Below are positions 41,222 to 49,446 of a DNA stretch of 64,000 bases, piece by piece. Each line of letters opens with the position of its first letter. The stretch's first letter is position 1. The stretch covers positions 124,226-188,225 of the forward strand of contig CAJTGE010000007.1 in the NCBI GenBank assembly GCA_910575795.1, given 5' to 3'. Position numbers and translations under genes: made by a program. Source of the DNA: Clostridiaceae bacterium (GTDB lineage Bacteria > Bacillota > Clostridia > Lachnospirales > Lachnospiraceae). The notes under the pieces are model-generated. The model searched no databases, was not told the DNA's origin, and was given only the letters and a program-made list of their open reading frames with translations.

Positions 41222-41698
41222 CGCGGCAAACAGCCCGGGAGATATCACCGGAATACAGAAATACAACTCAGACACAATGCGGATACAATGCAGACACAAC
41301 GGTATAAGACAGACTGTACAGCTATGGAGGCATGCAGGCTGGCTGTACCTGCATATGGATTTTTGGATGGATGGCGGGTTCATGTATGGATGTATGGCCC
41401 ATTCCCGTGAAGGCAGCGATTCGGCGTCGGCCCGGCGCTGTGGACTGCTCATGGGATAAAATACGCCCGGGAAGGAAAAACGTACCGGAATCCAAAAAAG
41501 GCGTCGGCCCCGGAGACAGAAATACTGCGGGTATGGCGGAGCCTGCGTTTTTTTATAAAGAGGGATGTAAGGAGGCCGGGGAAAATATACGTGGGGAAAT
41601 ATACACAAAGGGCCCGGCATAAAAAGCTCCCCGGCGGAGAAAAAGCCATCCAGGCTATCCAGGCAATCACCGTACTGGCTGTGATACAGGAGGATGCG
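41222..41698 (+). other. Intergenic region between the two antiterminator genes
   Basis: 477 bases with no supported gene. The left part has short repeated words (ACACAATGCGGATACAATGC, then AGACACAACGG). A T-run of seven at 41548-41554 follows a GC-rich stretch with a minimal hairpin GGC-GGA-GCC, a possible weak terminator. Any LoaP recognition hairpin for the second gene would lie here. Confidence 0.4.
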
Positions 41699-42388
41699 AT
41701 GTGGTATGTGATTCAGACGACAACCGGGAAAGAGGAGGAACTGGTAGCCGGGATCCATGCGGTTCTGGCAGGAAAAGGTTACCGGGACTGTTTTGTGATA
41801 AAGGCGGAATGGCTGAAACGGCTGGGAGGAACATGGAGACTTCAGGTATGCCCGCTCTTCCCGGGGTATGTATTTATAGAAACAGACAGCCCGGGGCGTA
41901 TATTCCAGGGATTAAAGCAGGTGCCGAAATATTCAAAAATCCTTGGGAACGGCGCGTTTGAATTTACAGCCGTGGAGGAAGAGGAACGGCGGCTCCTGGA
42001 GCGGCTTTGCGGGATGGGGAACGAAAAAGAGGGGAAGGGAAAGCAGGGAAGCCGCGGGAATCCGGAGAACCGGGAGGCAGGGCAGAGGTGGGTGGTGAGG
42101 CTCACCGAAGCGTCGGTGGAGGAAGACGGCACAGTGACCTTTGGAAAAGGGCCGCTTACCGAGCTGAAAGATTTCACAGAACTGAAAAAGGAAATAAAAG
42201 AAATAAACGAAATAAAAGGAACAGAACAGATAGACGGGGAGACGGCAAAATCCGGGCAGGCAGGCGGGGGAAAAATCCGGGCGGCTCTCCATAAACGGTA
42301 TGCGGTCGCAGACATCCGCCTCCTTGGGAAGGAGAGGACACTGATGCTTGGGATCCGTTTAAAAAAGGATCAGGGGCATATCATATAA
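41699..42388 (+). CDS. LoaP/NusG-like antiterminator, second copy with low-complexity insertion
   Basis: 229 residues. NusG domain: MWYVIQTTTGKEEELVAGIH, WRLQVCPLFPGYVFIETDSP. KOW part: DGTVTFGKGPLTELKDF, then RYAVADIRLLGKERTLMLGI. Compared with the first copy it has two inserted low-complexity stretches: residues ~115-140 (GMGNEKEGKGKQGSRGNPEN) and ~165-195, lysine/glutamate/isoleucine-rich (ELKKEIKEINEIKGTEQ), the second inside the KOW region. The ATG at 41699 has AGGAGG six bases upstream; the longer open frame before it is not supported. Two antiterminators in series at one locus is unusual; the second may be specialised for a different leader. Confidence 0.85.
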   Translation: MWYVIQTTTGKEEELVAGIHAVLAGKGYRDCFVIKAEWLKRLGGTWRLQVCPLFPGYVFIETDSPGRIFQGLKQVPKYSKILGNGAFEFTAVEEEERRLLERLCGMGNEKEGKGKQGSRGNPENREAGQRWVVRLTEASVEEDGTVTFGKGPLTELKDFTELKKEIKEINEIKGTEQIDGETAKSGQAGGGKIRAALHKRYAVADIRLLGKERTLMLGIRLKKDQGHII

Positions 42389-42423
42389 CAGGCAAAAAGC
42401 ACGGATTGCGCGAAAACACAGGG

Positions 42424-42450
42424 GAGCCGGGACAGACGGGCTCTTTTTTG
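42424..42450 (+). terminator. Intrinsic terminator between antiterminators and polysaccharide genes
   Basis: GAGCC and GGCTC form a short stem around ten bases, followed by six T. It sits where a LoaP-type protein would need to act for transcription to reach the biosynthesis genes. Confidence 0.55.
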
Positions 42451-42470
42451 TTGGGAATTTTATCTGAAAA

Positions 42471-42566
42471 CAGGCTGGAATGAAAACGGGCTGGAATGAA
42501 AACAGGCTGGAATGAAAACAGGCTGGAATGAAAACGGGTTGGAATGAAAATGGGTTGGAACGAAAT
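42471..42566 (+). repeat. Six-copy 16-bp tandem repeat in the polysaccharide leader
   Basis: Six consecutive units of CAGGCTGGAATGAAAA (variants CGGGCTGGAATGAAAA, CGGGTTGGAATGAAAA, TGGGTTGGAACGAAAT) between the terminator and the aminotransferase gene. No spacers, so not CRISPR. Confidence 0.93.
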
Positions 42567-42687
42567 GCATTCCCGGAACCTCGCCGGGCCTGATTTTATG
42601 TACATCCCGCGAAATATCGGCCGCAAAGGCAGGCGTGGCGGGACTCCGGGAGTACAGGCACACCGAAGGAAAAAGGGGGAGATGAAC

Positions 42688-44037
42688 ATGGATATAAACA
42701 GGAAGGCAGGGGGGCGCGGTTTGAGCTCCGATCCGCGGTTTAAAGGCATCCGGCCGTTTGAGAAAAAGGTATGGCTCAGCAGCCCCACCATGCACGGGGA
42801 GGAGCTTGCCTTTATCCGCGAGGCATACGAGGCAAACTGGATGTCCACCGTCGGGGAGAACATTGATGTGATTGAGAAGACAGCGGCCGCATACATCGGC
42901 AGGAAGCACGCCGTGGCGCTGGGCACGGGCACGGCCGCCCTGCACCTGGCGGTAAAGCTGGCGGCGGAACGGTTATACCAGTCCTCCAGCGGGATAACCG
43001 CCCCTGACGGCCGGGGAACCGGGGGCTGTCTTGCCGGCCGCCGGGTATTCTGCTCGGACATGACCTTCGCCGCGACCGTGAACCCGGTGCTCTACGAGGG
43101 CGGCGAAGCGGTATTCATCGACACGGAGCGCGATACCTGGAACATGGATCCAGAAGCGCTTGAGAGGGCCTTTGAAATGTACCCGGAGGTGAAGCTGGCG
43201 GTCGTGGCGCACCTGTACGGCACGCCGGGGAAGATCGGCGCGATCCGGGAAATCTGCGGCGCGCACGGCGCGCTGCTCATCGAGGACGCGGCGGAATCCC
43301 TGGGGGCGGTGTACAAAGGGAAACAGACCGGGACATTCGGGGATTACAGCGTGGTGAGCTTTAACGGGAACAAGATCATCACCGGCAGCTCGGGCGGGAT
43401 GCTGCTCACGGATGATGGGGAAGGCGCGAGGAAAGCGCGGAAATGGTCCACGCAGAGCCGGGAGGCGGCCCCGTGGTACGAACACGAGGAGCTGGGCTAC
43501 AATTACCGCATGAGCAACGTGATCGCCGGCGTGGTGAGGGGCCAGTTCCCGCATTTAGAAGAGCATATCGAAGCAAAGAGGAAGATTTATGAGCGGTATA
43601 AAAAAGGGCTTTCCGGCCTCCCGGCAGCGATGAACCCCTGGGATGAGGAAAATTCGGTCCCGAATTTCTGGCTGAGCTGCCTTATAGTGGAAGAGTCCGC
43701 GATGTGCCGGACGGCCCGTGGGGACCGGGAAACGGTGTATGAAAGCGCGCCCGGAAAGAGCTGCCCGGATGAGATTTTGGAGGCGCTTAAAAGCTTTAAC
43801 GCCGAGGGGAGGCCCATCTGGAAGCCGATGCACATGCAGCCCATGTACCGGATGAACCCGTTCGTGACCGTTTCCGGCTCCGGGAGGGGACGGAGCAACG
43901 CGTACCTGGAAGGGGCGGGAGCGCCGGACGCGGGGGCGGATATTTTCAGAAGGGGGCTGTGCCTGCCGTCGGACCACAAGATGACGGAAGAAGAGCAGGA
44001 GAGGGTGATGGAGATTGTGCGGAGGTGTTTTGAATAG
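42688..44037 (+). CDS. DegT/DnrJ/EryC1/StrS-family sugar aminotransferase (PglE-like)
   Basis: 449 residues. A PLP enzyme that aminates a keto-sugar nucleotide. Family marks: KVWLSSPTMHGEELAFIREA at the N-terminus, GTGTAALHLAVKLA, LIEDAAESLGAVYKG with the PLP-ring Asp region, and SFNGNKIITGSSGGML with the PLP-binding Lys. The C-terminal RPIWKPMHMQPMY is typical of the VioA/PglE/PerA branch. With the PglC-type transferase, two PglD-type acetyltransferases and other genes nearby, it probably makes an amino-sugar such as a bacillosamine-type residue. A matching 4,6-dehydratase is not in the window. Start chosen at 42688 (GGGGGAG six bases upstream); ATG 42682 is possible. Confidence 0.9.
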   Translation: MDINRKAGGRGLSSDPRFKGIRPFEKKVWLSSPTMHGEELAFIREAYEANWMSTVGENIDVIEKTAAAYIGRKHAVALGTGTAALHLAVKLAAERLYQSSSGITAPDGRGTGGCLAGRRVFCSDMTFAATVNPVLYEGGEAVFIDTERDTWNMDPEALERAFEMYPEVKLAVVAHLYGTPGKIGAIREICGAHGALLIEDAAESLGAVYKGKQTGTFGDYSVVSFNGNKIITGSSGGMLLTDDGEGARKARKWSTQSREAAPWYEHEELGYNYRMSNVIAGVVRGQFPHLEEHIEAKRKIYERYKKGLSGLPAAMNPWDEENSVPNFWLSCLIVEESAMCRTARGDRETVYESAPGKSCPDEILEALKSFNAEGRPIWKPMHMQPMYRMNPFVTVSGSGRGRSNAYLEGAGAPDAGADIFRRGLCLPSDHKMTEEEQERVMEIVRRCFE

Positions 44038-44719
44038 GGCGCGCAATGCGCCGGCCGGAAACCGTCAGGCAGTAAAAATCAGGAAAAAGACACGCCGGCA
44101 GGCGGGGCGGCGCAAACGGGAGCTGTTCCTGAAACGCTGCCTTGATCTGGCGGCCGGTCTTACGGGGCTTATCGTATTATCCCCTTTGTTCCTCTTCGTC
44201 CCTCTGCTCATAAAAATAACCATGCCGGGCCCTGTTTTCTTCCGGCAGGAGCGGGCCGGGAAAGGCGGGAGGCCCTTCATGATCCTGAAATTCCGCTCCA
44301 TGAAGCCGGACCGGCAGGCCGAAGAAAACCATGAGTTCGCAAAGGATGCGCAGCGCCTCACCCCGTTCGGGGCGCTGATGCGGCGCACAAAGCTCGACGA
44401 GCTCCCGCAGCTTCTCAATGTGATAAAAGGCGACATGAGCCTGGTAGGGCCGAGGCCGGCCGTGACCGAACAGGCAGAGCGCTATACCAGCCGTCAGAAA
44501 AAACGCCTCCGGATGCGCCCGGGCATGACCGGGCTCGCGCAGGTAAACGGAAACGCGGCGCTTTCGTGGGAGAAACGGATCGAATATGACCTTAAGTACA
44601 TCGAGACATTCTCGCTGGCCCTTGACATGAAGATCCTGTTAAAAACGGCCCTGGTCGTCCTGTGCGGGGAAGAAGCCTTCCAAAGCCGCGCAGGCCGTCC
44701 ATACAGCGGCCGTTTTTAA
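44030..44719 (+). CDS. Initiating phosphoglycosyl transferase (PglC/WcaJ-type sugar transferase)
   Basis: About 229 residues from a TTG at 44030 that lies within the end of the aminotransferase gene behind GGAGG; the exact start is unsure. A single re-entrant hydrophobic helix (LDLAAGLTGLIVLSPLFLFV) is followed by the catalytic core: GPVFFRQERAGKGGRPFMIL, KFRSMKPD, RRTKLDELPQLLNVIKGDMS with the catalytic Asp-Glu, LVGPRPA, and RMRPGMTGLAQVNGN. It transfers the first sugar phosphate from a UDP-sugar to undecaprenyl phosphate on the inner face of the membrane, starting the repeat unit. The small monotopic size matches PglC rather than WbaP. Confidence 0.93.
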   Translation: MNRARNAPAGNRQAVKIRKKTRRQAGRRKRELFLKRCLDLAAGLTGLIVLSPLFLFVPLLIKITMPGPVFFRQERAGKGGRPFMILKFRSMKPDRQAEENHEFAKDAQRLTPFGALMRRTKLDELPQLLNVIKGDMSLVGPRPAVTEQAERYTSRQKKRLRMRPGMTGLAQVNGNAALSWEKRIEYDLKYIETFSLALDMKILLKTALVVLCGEEAFQSRAGRPYSGRF

Positions 44720-44753
44720 AGGGGAAGACGCGGGACAGAAAAAGGAGGACAGA

Positions 44754-45668
44754 ATGAGGATAAACGCCATCGTAATCGGCTCCGTGGTATCCAGCCGGAT
44801 TGTCCTGGAGGAATTAATCCGCGCCGGGATCCCGGTTCTGAAAGTATTTTCCCTTGACGAGCAATACAGCGGGAACGTGTCAGGCTATGACCCGATCCAT
44901 AAGACGGCAGAACAGCACGGCATCCCGGCATCCACCTTTCAAAAGATCAACGACCCGGCCTGTGTGGAAGAGCTCGAACGCCTGTCAGCGGACTACATAT
45001 TCGTGGTCGGCCTTTCTCAGATCGCGGGCAGCCGCATCATCCGCGCCGCAAAAAAAGGCGTCATCGGCTTCCACCCGACCGCGCTGCCCAGGTACCGCGG
45101 CCGGGCGGCGATGGTCTGGCAGGTCCTCCTGGGCGTGACGGACGCAAAATGCACGCTTTTTTTCATCGACGAGGGCATGGATTCCGGCCCCATCCTGGGG
45201 CAGGAGCCCTACCGGATCGGGGAAGAGGATTACGCCTCAGACATCGAAAAAAGCCTGTGCAACGCCTTGAGAAAGCTCTGCAGGCGGGTATTTGGGGAAA
45301 TGAAAGCAGGGGCGCTGCACCCCGAAGCGCAGGACGAAAGCCAGGCCACGTACCTCCTGAAACGGACCCCGGAGGACGGGGAGATCGACTGGGGCCAGCC
45401 CATCGAACACATTTACCGCCTGATCCGCGGGACCTCAAGGCCGTACCCGGGGGCATTTTCGTATTACGATGGAAAGGAAAAGCTTATCATCTGGCACGCG
45501 GGGCGCATGGAAAACACGCGCTATATCGGCCGGCCGGGCCAGATCGCGGAGGTAAGGGAGCGCTCCTTTGACGTGCTCTGTAAAGACGGCCTCCTGCGTG
45601 TGGACGAATATGAGACAGAAGGCGGGCGGCGTATTGTGGCGGGCCACCGGCTGAAAGCGAAGGGGTGA
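44754..45668 (+). CDS. Formyltransferase-family protein (sugar N-formyltransferase-like)
   Basis: 304 residues. The fold of methionyl-tRNA and sugar-nucleotide formyltransferases is visible: MRINAIVIGSVVSSRIVLEE, GFHPTALPRYRGRAAMVWQV with the catalytic His, FFIDEGMDSGPIL with the catalytic Asp, then LIRGTSRPYPGAFSYYDGK in the C-terminal domain. The Asn of the classic Asn-His-Asp triad, normally two residues before the His, is Gly here. Together with the aminotransferase it could formylate an amino-sugar using N10-formyl-tetrahydrofolate, but the replaced Asn leaves catalysis open. A housekeeping Met-tRNA formyltransferase is unlikely in this position. Confidence 0.8.
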   Translation: MRINAIVIGSVVSSRIVLEELIRAGIPVLKVFSLDEQYSGNVSGYDPIHKTAEQHGIPASTFQKINDPACVEELERLSADYIFVVGLSQIAGSRIIRAAKKGVIGFHPTALPRYRGRAAMVWQVLLGVTDAKCTLFFIDEGMDSGPILGQEPYRIGEEDYASDIEKSLCNALRKLCRRVFGEMKAGALHPEAQDESQATYLLKRTPEDGEIDWGQPIEHIYRLIRGTSRPYPGAFSYYDGKEKLIIWHAGRMENTRYIGRPGQIAEVRERSFDVLCKDGLLRVDEYETEGGRRIVAGHRLKAKG

Positions 45669-45797
45669 GGGCGCAGGGGGAGGGACGGTCACAAAGCTAA
45701 TGCCCTGATGCCTGCGTGTAATAAAAAAGAGAAAAACAGAAAAAAGAGCAACCGCCCAGAGGCTGCCTGGAGCGCAGGGTTACCTGGGGAGTTATAC

Positions 45798-45889
45798 GTA
45801 CTCCCGGAATCTCCCTGCGCCTGCCTTTGCGGCCGGTTTTCCGTCAGATGTGCACAAAATCAGGCGCAGAGAAATTCAGGGAGTACATT
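45798..45889. repeat. Imperfect palindromic repeat upstream of the PIG-L gene
   Basis: Arms 45798-45821 (GTACTCCCGGAATC...TGCGCC) and 45863-45886 (GGCGCAGAG...GGGAGTAC) match at about 21 of 24 positions. The block from 45853 recurs at 35186-35223 upstream of the NACHT gene. The rest of 45669-45918 contains nothing I can identify. Confidence 0.65.
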
Positions 45890-45918
45890 TACAAAAATGA
45901 GAGGAGGCGGCGCAGAAA

Positions 45919-46590
45919 ATGCGGGTTTTAGTGATAGCGCCCCATAACGACGACGAAACGCTGGGCGTGGGCGGCGCGATGGCGATGTATGCCCGGAAGG
46001 GGCACGAGGTCTATGTGTGCGAGGCAACCTCCGGCCCGGATCAGGGGATGGCGGACAAAATCAAAGCAGAGGCGCTTAAAGCGCATGCCATCCTTGGGGT
46101 AAAGGAGACGATCTTCCTGGATCTGCCGGTTGTGGCGCTGGGGGATATGGCGGCGGCAGAGCTGAATGAAGCGGTGGCCCGGGCCGTCAGCCGGATCCGG
46201 CCGGAGATTGCATTCATCCCCCACAGGGGCGACTTACACGGGGACCATAAGGAGACGGCCGGGGCCGCGATGGTGGCGCTGCGGCCCATTGAACAGCCGC
46301 AGCTTAAGGCGCTGTACGCATATGAAACCCTGTCCGAGACGGAGTGGAATACGCCGTCGGCTGACAACGCATTCCTTCCAAACCACTGGATTGCGCTGGG
46401 GGAAGAGGATTTAAAGAAAAAACTGGAGGCATTTTGCTGCTACCAGACACAGGTAAGGCCTTTCCCGCACCCGCGTTCCCCGGAGGCGGTCAAAGCGCTG
46501 GCCAGGCTGCGCGGGAGCACGGTGGGGGAATGCGCGGCGGAGAGCTTTGTAGTGATCAGGCAGGTGGAACGGGGACAGGGGGCTGTCTGA
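45919..46590 (+). CDS. PIG-L/LmbE-family N-deacetylase
   Basis: 223 residues. The zinc motif PHNDDETLG near residue 8 (PHxDDE) and the distal HRGDLHGDHKET near residue 95 supply the metal ligands. PIG-L enzymes remove acetyl groups from N-acetylglucosamine-type sugars or conjugates. Here it may deacetylate a precursor so the amine can be formylated or re-acetylated by neighbouring enzymes. GGAGGCGG lies upstream of the ATG. No signal peptide, so it acts in the cytoplasm. Confidence 0.92.
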   Translation: MRVLVIAPHNDDETLGVGGAMAMYARKGHEVYVCEATSGPDQGMADKIKAEALKAHAILGVKETIFLDLPVVALGDMAAAELNEAVARAVSRIRPEIAFIPHRGDLHGDHKETAGAAMVALRPIEQPQLKALYAYETLSETEWNTPSADNAFLPNHWIALGEEDLKKKLEAFCCYQTQVRPFPHPRSPEAVKALARLRGSTVGECAAESFVVIRQVERGQGAV

Positions 46591-46644
46591 GGCAGGCGGG
46601 GCCGGAAGAAGACAGAACCATAGGGAAGGAGGCCGGAAAGCAGA

Positions 46645-47391
46645 GTGAAGGATGAACGGACAGAGGGGACAGGCGAAAGCATCGGCAAAAAGATCATCAT
46701 CATCGGGGCCGGGGGCTTTGGACGGGAAGTAAAATGGCTGATAGAGCGGATTAATGAGACCCTGGGCAGACAGGCGCCCGGCGGGGGGAAAAGCCGTGGA
46801 GTCCAGGCCGGCCCGGACAGCCGGAACCACTGGAATATCCTCGGCTTTGTTGACGACGGCCGGGAGGCCGGAAGCCAGATCGCGGGCTGCCCGGTGCTTG
46901 GCGGAACCGAATGGCTGTGCCGGAGCGCCGGGGAGGAAACGCTTTACGCGGCCTGCGCGATCGGATCCGGAAGAGTGCGCAGGCAGATAACGGAGCGCCT
47001 TTTGCAGCATGGAAACGTAAGATTCCCAAACCTTGTGGACCCATCCGTAGCCTGTTCCGGCTCCGTCCGGATGGGGAGAGGGAACATCCTCTGCGCGGGG
47101 ACGGTTTTAACAGTCGATATCACGATCGGGGATTTCTGCATCGTAAACCTGGACTGTACGATCGGGCACGACGCGCGGCTGGAGTCATATGTCACGCTGT
47201 ACCCCAGTGTGAACCTGTCGGGCTGTGTATCTGTCGGCGAAGGAAGCGAGATCGGGACGGGAAGCCATGTAATACAGGGGATTGCGATCGGGAAAGAGGC
47301 GGTGCTCGGGGCCGGGGCGGTCGGGATCCGCGATCTGCCGGACCGGTGCGTGGCAGTCGGGAATCCGGCGAAGGTGATCAAATACAGTTGA
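46645..47391 (+). CDS. PglD/NeuD-type sugar acetyltransferase, first copy
   Basis: 248 residues from a GTG at 46645; AAGGAGG is 12 bases upstream. A Rossmann-like N-terminal domain (KIIIIGAGGFGREVKWLIER) precedes a left-handed beta-helix of hexapeptide repeats (VRMGRGNILCAGTVLTVDIT, DFCIVNLDCTIGHDARLESY, GSHVIQGIAIGKEAVLGAGA). The His in TIGHDA is the catalytic base in PglD. It probably transfers acetyl to an amino-sugar nucleotide made by the aminotransferase. It has an insertion rich in Gly, Pro and Arg after residue 35, absent from the second copy. Confidence 0.88.
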   Translation: MKDERTEGTGESIGKKIIIIGAGGFGREVKWLIERINETLGRQAPGGGKSRGVQAGPDSRNHWNILGFVDDGREAGSQIAGCPVLGGTEWLCRSAGEETLYAACAIGSGRVRRQITERLLQHGNVRFPNLVDPSVACSGSVRMGRGNILCAGTVLTVDITIGDFCIVNLDCTIGHDARLESYVTLYPSVNLSGCVSVGEGSEIGTGSHVIQGIAIGKEAVLGAGAVGIRDLPDRCVAVGNPAKVIKYS

Positions 47392-47499
47392 GACATAACG
47401 GAAGATGCGGCGTGTGATGGTGCGGGGGTGAATCTCCGGGGGAGGCAGAATATCCGGCGGAAAGAATATTTCAGACACGCCCCGGGAAAGGAAAACGGA

Positions 47500-48132
47500 A
47501 TGGGAATTGTGATTCTTGGGGCCGGGGGCCATGCGGGGGTAATCGCAGATTTGATTGAAGCGGCAACAGGCCGGAACCGTCCGGGGGGGGGTATTTCATT
47601 CCTGGATGACAGCACCCCGTCCGGGACTATGGTTTACGGATACCCGGTGGAAGGAAAGATTGCGGACTGTATGAAATACCCGGCCGGGACGGAATTCATC
47701 ATCGGGATCGGGGACAACAGGCTCCGCAGTGAGATAGCCGCCAGGTATGACCTAAACTACATTACCCTGATCCACCCGGGCGCTGTGATCGGGGGAAATG
47801 TACGCCTGGGTAAAGGGACAGTCGTTATGGCCGGGGCGGTCGTGGGCTGCGGGACACACATCGGCGGCCACTGCATTATCAACACGGGGGCTACGGTGGA
47901 TCATGCGTGTATACTGGGCGATTTCGTCCATATCTCGCCCGGGGCGCATCTGGGCGGGGAAGTGAGGGTTGGAGACAGGAGCTGGATGGGAATTGGGAGC
48001 TGCGTGAAAAACGGGATTTCCATCTGTGGGAACGTAACAGCCGGGGCGGGAAGTGTGATTGTGAGGGAAATAAAACAGGCAGGGACGTACCTGGGCGTTC
48101 CCGCAAAGAGACAGGAGCAGGAAAATGCATAA
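47500..48132 (+). CDS. PglD/NeuD-type sugar acetyltransferase, second copy
   Basis: 210 residues. N-terminal GIVILGAGGHAGVIADLIEA, then hexapeptide repeats including VRLGKGTVVMAGAVVGCGTH, CIINTGATVDHACILGDFVH with catalytic His, and WMGIGSCVKNGISICGNVTA, ending GTYLGVPAK. The length matches Campylobacter PglD. It overlaps the next gene by eight bases. Two such enzymes at one locus suggest either two acetylated amino-sugars or O- and N-acetyl specificity. The ATG at 47500 is preferred; the open frame upstream has no family similarity. Confidence 0.88.
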   Translation: MGIVILGAGGHAGVIADLIEAATGRNRPGGGISFLDDSTPSGTMVYGYPVEGKIADCMKYPAGTEFIIGIGDNRLRSEIAARYDLNYITLIHPGAVIGGNVRLGKGTVVMAGAVVGCGTHIGGHCIINTGATVDHACILGDFVHISPGAHLGGEVRVGDRSWMGIGSCVKNGISICGNVTAGAGSVIVREIKQAGTYLGVPAKRQEQENA

Positions 48133-49393
48133 ACATATCTGGATCATGAACCATTATGCGGCCGATATGTTCCGGGACAAAGCCGGCCGGCATTACTGGT
48201 TTGCGCGCATGCTGAAAGAACGCGGCTATGAGCCGCGCGTATTTTGCGCCAATACCTTCCATAGCCGGCCGGGGGCGGTTCCGGTCGGCAGAAAGGGATA
48301 CAGGGAAGGGACGGATCGCGGGATCCCATATATATTTGTAAAAACAGTACCGTCCACCGGAAACGGGGTTGACCGCCTTAAAAATATGGCTCTCTTTTAT
48401 AAAAACCTGTACCCTGCCGCCGCGGGAATTGCCGGAACATATGGGAAACCGGATGTAATCCTGGCCTCCAGCGTCCACCCGCTGACCATGGCAGCCGGAA
48501 TCCGGATCGCAAGGCGGTTCCGGATCCCGTGTATCTGCGAAATCCGCGATCTGTGGCCGGAAGCCATCTTTACCTTTGGGAAAGTAAAAGAACAGAGCCT
48601 TCCTGGGAGGCTTCTGACCGCAGGGGAGCACTGGATTTACCGGAACGCGGACGCCCTGATTTTCACCAAAGAGGGGGACACCGATTACCTGAAGGAAAAG
48701 CGGTGGACCACAGAGCAGGGCGGCGATATCGATCTGGCGAAATGCCACTATATCAATAACGGCGTTGATCTGCGCTCCTTCCAGGAAAGAATGCAAAAAC
48801 AGGTATTCCATGACGCGGATATCATGTCAGATGATACGTTCCGCGTGGTTTATGCAGGGACCATCCGGCCCATCAACCATGTGGGGAACCTCCTGGACGC
48901 GGCAAAGCTCATCCAAAAGCGGCCGGGATGTGAAGATGTGCGTTTCCTGATATTCGGCGACGGCGCAGAGCTGCCGAAGCTGCGGGAACGCGTAAAACGG
49001 GAACACATTGACAATGTGAAATTAAAAGGCTTTGTGGACCGCAGGCACATCCCGTTCATCCTGGGCCGTTCATCCGTGAACATCCTGAACTATTCCCAGA
49101 GCCAGTATAACTGGTCCAGGGGGAACAGCTCCAATAAGCTGTTTGAATACATGGCCAGCGGGAAACCAGTGATCAGCACGGTGCGGATGGGATATGACCT
49201 GATAGAACGCTACCGGTGCGGAATCTCGCTGGAGGAGGACACGCCGGAATGCCTGGCAGAGGCCGTGCTCGCGATCCGCGGGATGGATCCGGGAAGCTAC
49301 CATGCCTTATGCGCCGCCTCCCGCAGGGCGGCGGCAGATTTTGACTTCGGGGTTTTGACAGAGAAACTGATAAAGGTAATAGAAAGCGTATAA
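48125..49393 (+). CDS. GT4-family glycosyltransferase (WbuB-like)
   Basis: 422 residues. N-terminal IWIMNHYAADMFRDKAGRHY with the Gly-Arg acceptor region; C-terminal donor domain with RVVYAGTIRPINHVGNLLDA, FLIFGDGAELPKLRE, SSNKLFEYMASGKPVISTVR (the EX7E-like region). WbuB-type enzymes add a deoxy- or N-acetyl sugar to the lipid-linked intermediate in the cytoplasm. The start overlaps the preceding acetyltransferase. This protein and the sugar-modifying enzymes before it share the high-GC codon use of the left part of the locus. Confidence 0.92.
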   Translation: MHKHIWIMNHYAADMFRDKAGRHYWFARMLKERGYEPRVFCANTFHSRPGAVPVGRKGYREGTDRGIPYIFVKTVPSTGNGVDRLKNMALFYKNLYPAAAGIAGTYGKPDVILASSVHPLTMAAGIRIARRFRIPCICEIRDLWPEAIFTFGKVKEQSLPGRLLTAGEHWIYRNADALIFTKEGDTDYLKEKRWTTEQGGDIDLAKCHYINNGVDLRSFQERMQKQVFHDADIMSDDTFRVVYAGTIRPINHVGNLLDAAKLIQKRPGCEDVRFLIFGDGAELPKLRERVKREHIDNVKLKGFVDRRHIPFILGRSSVNILNYSQSQYNWSRGNSSNKLFEYMASGKPVISTVRMGYDLIERYRCGISLEEDTPECLAEAVLAIRGMDPGSYHALCAASRRAAADFDFGVLTEKLIKVIESV

Positions 49394-49446
49394 CAAAAGC
49401 ATACAACGGGAGCGTATAACGAAAGCGTGCGCAAAAGCGGTTGGGA

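Noticed and set aside
42471..42566. CRISPR array
   Set aside because: The 16-bp units are directly adjacent with no spacers, are too short, and there are no cas genes; the VapD-like gene 8 kb away is not an adaptation module.
42544..42681. N-terminal extension of the aminotransferase
   Set aside because: The open frame continues into the tandem repeat, but family similarity and ribosome site begin only at 42682-42688.
42389..42687. JUMPstart/ops element for RfaH-type antitermination
   Set aside because: No GGCGGTAG-type ops word is present; LoaP-type recognition by an RNA hairpin is the better model.
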